Shown: piece after piece, positions 45,679 to 50,459 of the stretch
How the letters are laid out: each line of letters begins with the position of its first letter
Position numbering within the stretch: position 1 is the stretch's first letter
DNA from: Opitutaceae bacterium
Lineage (GTDB): Bacteria; Verrucomicrobiota; Verrucomicrobiia; Opitutales; Opitutaceae
Length of the DNA: 50,459 nucleotides
Assembly (NCBI GenBank): GCA_023269585.1
Contig: JAHFTC010000018.1
Coordinates: forward strand, 1 to 50,459
Direction: 5' to 3'
Notes under the pieces: generated by a model
Seen by the model: only the letters and a program-made list of their open reading frames with translations
Told to the model about the DNA's origin: nothing
The model's database searches: none
Position numbers and translations under genes: made by a program

Positions 45679-46074
45679 TTTGTATCCAGTTATTAGATGA
45701 TCAGGGCGGGTGGCGAGCGCGGGGCGCCGCGGACGATTGCGGCGCTGAGCTGGGCCGAGCATGTGCTCCGGCGCTCCGGCGACTGTCCGCGCCACCCGGT
45801 GCCCGGGCGCAGCGGCCCGACTGCAGGCATTCGCGGGTGTGATGGGGCATTGATTACGGAGAGCGGTCAACGTCGACCGCCCCCGTCCTCCGTAATCGCC
45901 GGGGGGAGTTGTATGGCCTTGGACCGAAGGTGCGGGCGGGCAGATCTCTGCCGCCGCATCGCGCATACCCAACTGCAGGTCATACAGACGACAGCAACAA
46001 CCCCAAGCCTTGCCACTCCACGCGACCCGGCGCCAGTGCAGACGGGACCGTGGCCTGGATGGCTCGTTACGACA
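45679..46074 (+). other. 396-bp leader of the TonB-dependent receptor gene
   Basis: No gene is supported. The TonB-receptor frame stays open back to 45697, but this part carries no signal peptide or conserved sequence. The stretch contains a nested inverted repeat at 45852-45897 (listed separately) and a smaller GC hairpin around 45932-45955. It probably holds the promoter and untranslated leader. I looked for a cobalamin-riboswitch pattern and did not find one. Confidence 0.5.
45852..45897 (+). promoter_or_regulatory. Nested hairpin in receptor leader
   Basis: The outer arms GATTACGGAG (45852-45861) and CTCCGTAATC (45888-45897) are perfect 10-bp complements. They enclose an inner hairpin GCGGTC-AACGTC-GACCGC (45863-45880). 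The structure sits about 180 bp before the start codon. It could be a 5'-UTR control element, or the end of a transcript from the LysM gene, but it has no T-tract. Confidence 0.45.
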
Positions 46075-49000
46075 ATGCATCACACCAAACGCAAGAAACT
46101 CCTGGCCTCGCTCACGCTCGTGGGCGCCTGGCCACTCGCGGCCCAGACCGCTGCCCCCGCCACCCCTCCCTCCGCTGCGGAGGAAGACGTCGTGGTCCTG
46201 AGTCCGTTCGAAGTCACCAGTTCGGCGGACACGGGCTACGTTGCAACCGACACCCTCGCCGGCACGCGTATCCGTACGGACCTGCGCGACGTCGGTGCTT
46301 CGCTCTCGGTCATCACCAAGGGCTTCCTGCAGGACGTCGGTGCCACCAACAACGCCACACTCCTCCAGTACACGACCAACACCGAGGTGTCCGGTTCCTT
46401 GGGCACGTACACCGGTTTGGGCAATGGTCAGACTCTCAGTGAAACGGCCACACTTCGCAGCGGTGGGGCCAACCAACGCGTGCGCGGTCTGGCCGCCGCC
46501 GACAACACCCGTGATTTCTTCACCACGGACATCCCGTGGGACTCCTACAATGTGGAGCGCGTCGATATCCAGCGCGGTGCGAATGCGATCATGTTCGGTC
46601 TGGGCAGCCCGGCCGGTATCATCAACGCCTCGGTCAACAACGCGTCCTTCAGGAACAAGGGCCAAGCCGAACTCCGTTACGGCTCCTATGGCAGCCTGCG
46701 TGGCAGCCTCGACTACAACCAGACGCTGATCGACAACGTGCTCTCCGTGCGTGTGTCGGGCCTGATGGACAACCGGAAGTTCCAGCAGGACCCGGCGTTC
46801 GAGGACGACCGTCGCTTCTCCATCGCGTTGCGCTTCGACCCGAAGCTGATCAAGGCCAAGGGCTTCGACACGAGCTTCAAGGTGAAGTACGAAGCCGGTG
46901 AGATTGAGGCCAACCGCCCCCGCACCCTCACGCCCTACGACAACATCACCCCGTGGTACAAGTCGGTGCAGCAGAACGCCAATGGCACGTACACGGCCGA
47001 CAGCGGCTTGGGCAAGACCCCCGTCAACTATGCCGCCGATGTCGTCTCCACGACCAACCCGTGGATCGGCCAAACGGCCGCCAATCAGCAGCAGCCCATC
47101 TGGTTCATCGACGGAAACACCAATCAGCTCTATCAGATCTACGGTGGTTTCGTGAATCGTGGTGCGCGCTCGACTTCTGGCGCCGTGGGCGGCAACTCCG
47201 CCTCGCTGGTCAGCCAGCGTTACGGCGATGAATTCCCCGGGATCCGGAGCTTCTCGACCTACGCCGTGCAGGCTGGTTTGCCCGGTTTCCAGGACGGCCA
47301 GTATCGCGACAAGTCCCTCACGGATGCGTCGACCTTCGACTTCTACAACCAACTCATCGACGGCAAGACCAAGAAGGAGTTCGCCAACTGGTTCGCCTAT
47401 AACATCGATTTTTCCCAGACCGCCTGGGATGATCGCTTGGGCCTGCAGGTGACCTACGACCGCCAGTGGTACAAGAACGGCGGCCAGTCCCTCCTCAACA
47501 ATCCGGCCCTCAGCATCGATATCCTGCGCAACCTCGGCAACCGTCCCGATGTTGAGCCTACGGCGACCCCGTCCAACCCCAACTACGGCCGCGCCTACGT
47601 CGTGGGCGGCCCCGGCAGTGGCACCTCCTATGAGAGCAATCGCGAGGCATTCCGCGCTTCGCTCTTCGCCGAGTTCCGCGCCGCGGACCTCTTCGGCAAA
47701 GACAGCTTCATGACGAAGCTGCTGGGCAAACACCGTTTCAATGGCGTCCTCAGCAAAGAGACCTTCGATGCGGAGAACCGCGGCTGGAACATGTACGCCC
47801 ACAGCCAGGAATGGGCTGGATATTGGACCCAGACCGCGGGCAACACGACCAGCATTACCGAGCGCCCGCCGGTGGGAGTAATCTACCTCGGCTCGGCCAA
47901 TGCCGTGGCGGCCAATCTTCCCGGCATCACCCAGAACGTCGAGCTCACCTCGGGCAAGGTCTTCCACTTCAACTCGACGTGGAACGCCGCCTCGACCGTC
48001 GGTTTCGGCGATCCGTGGACGGTCCCGGCCACCCTGACCCGCCTGATCAACAACGCCACGCCCACCTATCAGGCGTCGAATCCCGCCAACTACGTCGGCT
48101 GGAATTCGGACTTCACCGACACGCTCCTGACCTACGACGACGGCGCGGACGAGCGCCTGCTCACCAGCGCCTCCAAGGCGCAGCGCAAACTGAAGTCCTA
48201 TGCCGGTACCTGGCAGGGCTTCCTCTGGGACGGCGCGATTGTTCCCACCCTCGGTTGGCGCTTCGACGAGGTGAAATCCCTCTCCGTCGCGGGCAAGACG
48301 GTCTCGAGCAATCGCAACATCCTCAACATGGACCCGGCCGTCTATGCACTGCCGACCAGCTACCTGCCCGGACAGATCTTCAAGTCGCACTCCACGGCGG
48401 GCGGCTTGGTGGTTCACGTGAACCAGCTGTTCGGCAAGGACCCGCTGCCGCTCAACGTCAGCCTCTCCTTCAACAAGTCGAGGAACTTCCAGGTCACGAA
48501 CGCCCGCAGCGACTTCTACGGCAACATCATCGGCAACCCGTCCGGTGAGACGAAGGAGTACGGCGTCACGCTCGCGACCAAGGATGGCAAATACTCCCTG
48601 CGTGTGCAGAAGTACGAGACCAGCGGCAAGAACGTCAGCATGGACACGTCGCTCGACGGTCTGGCCAACACCATCACCCAGGGCATGAAGTTCCGCAACG
48701 TGCTGCTCTACCGCATGACCGGCTACGACTGGGGCTCCCGTGAGGCCCCGGCCACCACCCAGCACGGCCAGCGCTACCAGTGGTATCCTGGCTACAGGGA
48801 CAACACGACCGGCAAGATCGTGGCGGACTACGATGCCACGAACCCGTCCGCGACCCCGCAGCCGGCCAACACCACCCTGGAGACGCCCGCCGAGGCCGCC
48901 CTGCGCCGCGATGCCGCCATCACGGCGTGGAACAACATCCAGACGTTCATGACCGGCAAGGGCTTCTTCAGCGCCTGGCAGTACACGCCGACGAACGCTT

Positions 49001-49818
49001 CCGCCCTGACGACCCGGGCGAACCTCGAGGCCACGGCCACCGGTGTCGACTCGGCCGGCAAGCTGGTCTACGCTTCCCAGTTCACCCCGGTGATCGACAC
49101 GCTGAAGAACTACTCCCGCGTTTCGCCTCCCGGCCTCGCGTTGACCTCCGACAACCTCTCCGAGGGTTACGAGATCGAGTTCACGGCCAATCCGACCAAG
49201 GGACTGCGCCTCTCCCTGAACGCCGCCAAGACCACCGCGGTCCGTAGCAACGTCGGCTCGGCGGATCTGGATGCCACCGTGGCCTATATGGACGCGCAAA
49301 TCCTGGGCGCGGCCGGCGATCTCCGCCAGTTCAACGGCGCGTACGTCCGTTCCAACGAGATCCGGCAGACCTACGCCAACTGGCGCGGCCAGTACGCGCT
49401 CTCCAAGTTGCAGGATGGCGCGGCCGTGGCCGAGCTCCGCAAATGGCGCTTCAACCTGGTGGCGAACTACACGTTCTACACCGGTCCGCTCAACGGCGCC
49501 TTCGTTGGCGGCGGCTACCGCTGGCAGAGCAAGAATGTCATCGGCTACCCGATGGTTTCGTCGGCGACGAGCAACTACGGCACCTACGATCTGTCGAAGC
49601 CCTACTACGGCCCGTCGGAAGACGCCCTCGACCTGTGGCTCGGCTATTCGCGCAAGCTGACCGAGAAGATCGATTGGAAGATCCAGCTCAACGTGCGCAA
49701 CGTGGGCGACAAGGATGGGATCATCCCGATCACCGTCCAGCCCGACGGCGTGACGCCCGCCGCCTACCGCATCAAGCCCACCCAGGAGTGGAGCATCACG
49801 AATACCTTCAGCTTCTGA
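46075..49818 (+). CDS. TonB-dependent outer-membrane receptor (Opitutaceae-type)
   Basis: This 1,247-residue protein has a signal peptide (LASLTLVGAWPLAAQ). A TonB-box-like EEDVVVLSPFEVTS follows, then the plug domain: DTLAGTRIRTDLRDVGASLS, TTNTEVSGSLGTY, RGLAAADNTRDFF and NVERVDIQRGANAIMFG. A beta-barrel of about 1,000 residues ends in the C-terminal Phe of WSITNTFSF, the outer-membrane insertion signal. It moves a large or scarce substrate across the outer membrane using TonB energy, most likely an oligosaccharide given the neighbourhood, but the ligand is unknown. ATG 46075 is chosen because it starts the signal peptide. Its own strong terminator follows, so it is monocistronic. Confidence 0.93.
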   Translation: MHHTKRKKLLASLTLVGAWPLAAQTAAPATPPSAAEEDVVVLSPFEVTSSADTGYVATDTLAGTRIRTDLRDVGASLSVITKGFLQDVGATNNATLLQYTTNTEVSGSLGTYTGLGNGQTLSETATLRSGGANQRVRGLAAADNTRDFFTTDIPWDSYNVERVDIQRGANAIMFGLGSPAGIINASVNNASFRNKGQAELRYGSYGSLRGSLDYNQTLIDNVLSVRVSGLMDNRKFQQDPAFEDDRRFSIALRFDPKLIKAKGFDTSFKVKYEAGEIEANRPRTLTPYDNITPWYKSVQQNANGTYTADSGLGKTPVNYAADVVSTTNPWIGQTAANQQQPIWFIDGNTNQLYQIYGGFVNRGARSTSGAVGGNSASLVSQRYGDEFPGIRSFSTYAVQAGLPGFQDGQYRDKSLTDASTFDFYNQLIDGKTKKEFANWFAYNIDFSQTAWDDRLGLQVTYDRQWYKNGGQSLLNNPALSIDILRNLGNRPDVEPTATPSNPNYGRAYVVGGPGSGTSYESNREAFRASLFAEFRAADLFGKDSFMTKLLGKHRFNGVLSKETFDAENRGWNMYAHSQEWAGYWTQTAGNTTSITERPPVGVIYLGSANAVAANLPGITQNVELTSGKVFHFNSTWNAASTVGFGDPWTVPATLTRLINNATPTYQASNPANYVGWNSDFTDTLLTYDDGADERLLTSASKAQRKLKSYAGTWQGFLWDGAIVPTLGWRFDEVKSLSVAGKTVSSNRNILNMDPAVYALPTSYLPGQIFKSHSTAGGLVVHVNQLFGKDPLPLNVSLSFNKSRNFQVTNARSDFYGNIIGNPSGETKEYGVTLATKDGKYSLRVQKYETSGKNVSMDTSLDGLANTITQGMKFRNVLLYRMTGYDWGSREAPATTQHGQRYQWYPGYRDNTTGKIVADYDATNPSATPQPANTTLETPAEAALRRDAAITAWNNIQTFMTGKGFFSAWQYTPTNASALTTRANLEATATGVDSAGKLVYASQFTPVIDTLKNYSRVSPPGLALTSDNLSEGYEIEFTANPTKGLRLSLNAAKTTAVRSNVGSADLDATVAYMDAQILGAAGDLRQFNGAYVRSNEIRQTYANWRGQYALSKLQDGAAVAELRKWRFNLVANYTFYTGPLNGAFVGGGYRWQSKNVIGYPMVSSATSNYGTYDLSKPYYGPSEDALDLWLGYSRKLTEKIDWKIQLNVRNVGDKDGIIPITVQPDGVTPAAYRIKPTQEWSITNTFSF

Positions 49819-49842
49819 TCGGACTCTAGTTCTATGTTTGCC

Positions 49843-49875
49843 GCGGCGGACCCGAAAGGGTCCGCCGCTTTTTTT
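49843..49875 (+). terminator. Intrinsic terminator after the TonB receptor
   Basis: GCGGCGGACCC-GAAA-GGGTCCGCCGC is a perfect 11-bp stem with a GAAA loop, followed directly by seven T residues. It lies 24 bp after the receptor stop and is a textbook rho-independent terminator. Confidence 0.95.
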
Positions 49876-49921
49876 CGGGGCGGTGGAGCGCTCGCGAGAC
49901 CCGCCCCGGGGCGCCGGAGGC

Positions 49922-50459
49922 TCAGACCTCGATCTGTCCCCGCAGGTAGGTTACGGCGTGGCCGGCGATCTTCACCCGCTCGCCCTCCACCTCGCACCAG
50001 AGCCGGCCACCCCGCACGGAGAGTTGTTCGGCGCGAAGGCGCGGTTTGCCGAGACGTTTTGACCAGTAGGGGGTGAGCGTGCAATGGGCGCTGCCGGTCA
50101 CCGGGTCTTCGTTGATGCCCGCCTTGGGCGCGAAGAAGCGCGAGACGAAGTCGACGCTCTTTCCGGGGGCGGTGGCGATCACGCCGAAGCAGTCCAGCGT
50201 GGCGAGTTTGCCGAAGTCGGGCGCGAGTGCGCGCAATTCCTCCTCGCGTCGCAACACGGCCAGGAAGTTGTGTTCGGTGCGCCAGACTTGGAACGGTTTG
50301 ATCCCGAGCGCTTCCGCCAGCGCTGGGGGCGGTTCGAACGCCTGCGGGGGACGGGCGGGGAAATCGAGCATGAGGCGGCCGCTTTCGCGGGAGACGGATA
50401 CGGGGCCGCTGAGGGTGTCGAACCGGATCGGGTCCTCGTTGTGCGCGAGGTGGGTCCAG
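49922..50459 (-). CDS. PhzF-family isomerase-like protein (partial, runs off right edge)
   Basis: About 179 residues of the C-terminal part are visible. They include IRFDTLSGPVSVSRE, FVSRFFAPKAGINEDPVTGSAHCTL (the conserved GxxEDPVTGSAH signature of the second half) and RGGRLWCEVEGERVKIAGHAV near the end. PhzF is the isomerase of phenazine synthesis, but most relatives of this size are uncharacterised housekeeping isomerases, and nothing here suggests phenazine genes. The start codon lies beyond 50459; an internal ATG at 50371 is not the true start, because family sequence continues upstream of it. The gene is convergent with the TonB receptor. Confidence 0.9.
   Translation of the reverse strand, partial: WTHLAHNEDPIRFDTLSGPVSVSRESGRLMLDFPARPPQAFEPPPALAEALGIKPFQVWRTEHNFLAVLRREEELRALAPDFGKLATLDCFGVIATAPGKSVDFVSRFFAPKAGINEDPVTGSAHCTLTPYWSKRLGKPRLRAEQLSVRGGRLWCEVEGERVKIAGHAVTYLRGQIEV

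Noticed and set aside
45679..46074. Cobalamin or other known riboswitch before the TonB receptor
   Set aside because: I looked for the conserved cobalamin-box segments and did not see them. Only generic hairpins are visible.
44803..49299. A 1,498-codon open frame on the minus strand opposite the TonB receptor
   Set aside because: It is a high-GC shadow. The + strand frame has a signal peptide, plug motifs and a terminal Phe, while the minus frame is Arg/Gly/Val-rich without domains.
49922..50371. PhzF protein starting at the internal ATG 50371
   Set aside because: In-frame family sequence continues upstream to the window edge (IRFDTLSGPVSVSRE), so the true start lies outside.

Overview
This is a high-GC bacterial window that most resembles a verrucomicrobial genome of the family Opitutaceae. 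The main clues are the very large TonB-dependent receptor whose mature N-terminus carries a SPFEV-type motif followed by the DTLAGTR and DVGAS plug motifs, the secreted proteins with DxNGDGxSDVW calcium-binding-like N-termini, and the gene mix (CoaX, NifJ beside a dihydroorotate-dehydrogenase-like protein, RAYT remnants). The taxonomic call is inference from protein style, not from a marker gene.

Layout. (1) 1-6117 is an accessory zone: a type IV AbiE toxin/antitoxin pair running off the left edge, a tRNA-Ile2(CAU), an N-terminally truncated Rhs gene with a unique C-terminal tip followed by an overlapping candidate immunity gene, and then a run of gene debris (RAYT transposase N-terminus, tyrosine-recombinase C-terminus, a frameshifted PIN toxin with an intact small partner, a second Rhs core scrap). 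(2) 6151-10626 is housekeeping: a Gre-type elongation factor, panD-coaX (pantothenate/CoA pathway), a 6-phosphofructokinase and an HDOD regulator. (3) 10720-24924 is a block of five large secreted proteins on the + strand: one BNR/Asp-box propeller, two paralogues with no family I recognise, and two paralogous right-handed beta-helix proteins resembling GH141. Three of the five genes are preceded by a TGAAA-N4-TTTCA palindrome, and the two beta-helix genes carry a duplicated leader and a duplicated post-stop hairpin. The block looks like a glycan-degradation locus grown by tandem duplication. (4) 25111-28140 holds a serine beta-lactamase-family hydrolase, an unrecognised gene and a truncated MATE transporter. 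(5) 28228-33385 holds two related near-perfect palindromes, nifJ (pyruvate:ferredoxin oxidoreductase), a DHOD-like gene and a strong terminator.

(6) 33696-43641 is mixed chromosomal content: a hemolysin III-type membrane protein, a secreted DUF5060/DUF4038 glycosidase-like protein, a hybrid histidine kinase, a CPBP protease divergent from a polyprenyl diphosphate synthase, an ECF sigma factor with a membrane-anchored probable regulator 2 bp downstream, and YjbQ. (7) 43760-50459 holds KdsD (Kdo pathway), a LysM/TPR lipoprotein, a 396-bp leader with nested inverted repeats, the large TonB-dependent receptor with a strong terminator, and a PhzF-family gene cut by the right edge.

The KdsD gene and the TonB receptor indicate a Gram-negative, LPS-bearing envelope. 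NifJ points to anaerobic or fermentative pyruvate metabolism. The secreted enzyme block, the DUF5060/DUF4038 protein and the TonB receptor together suggest a polysaccharide-degrading lifestyle. The most promising candidates for undescribed biology are the Rhs tip/immunity pair, the two-member secreted enzyme-like family, and the covarying palindrome pair upstream of nifJ.
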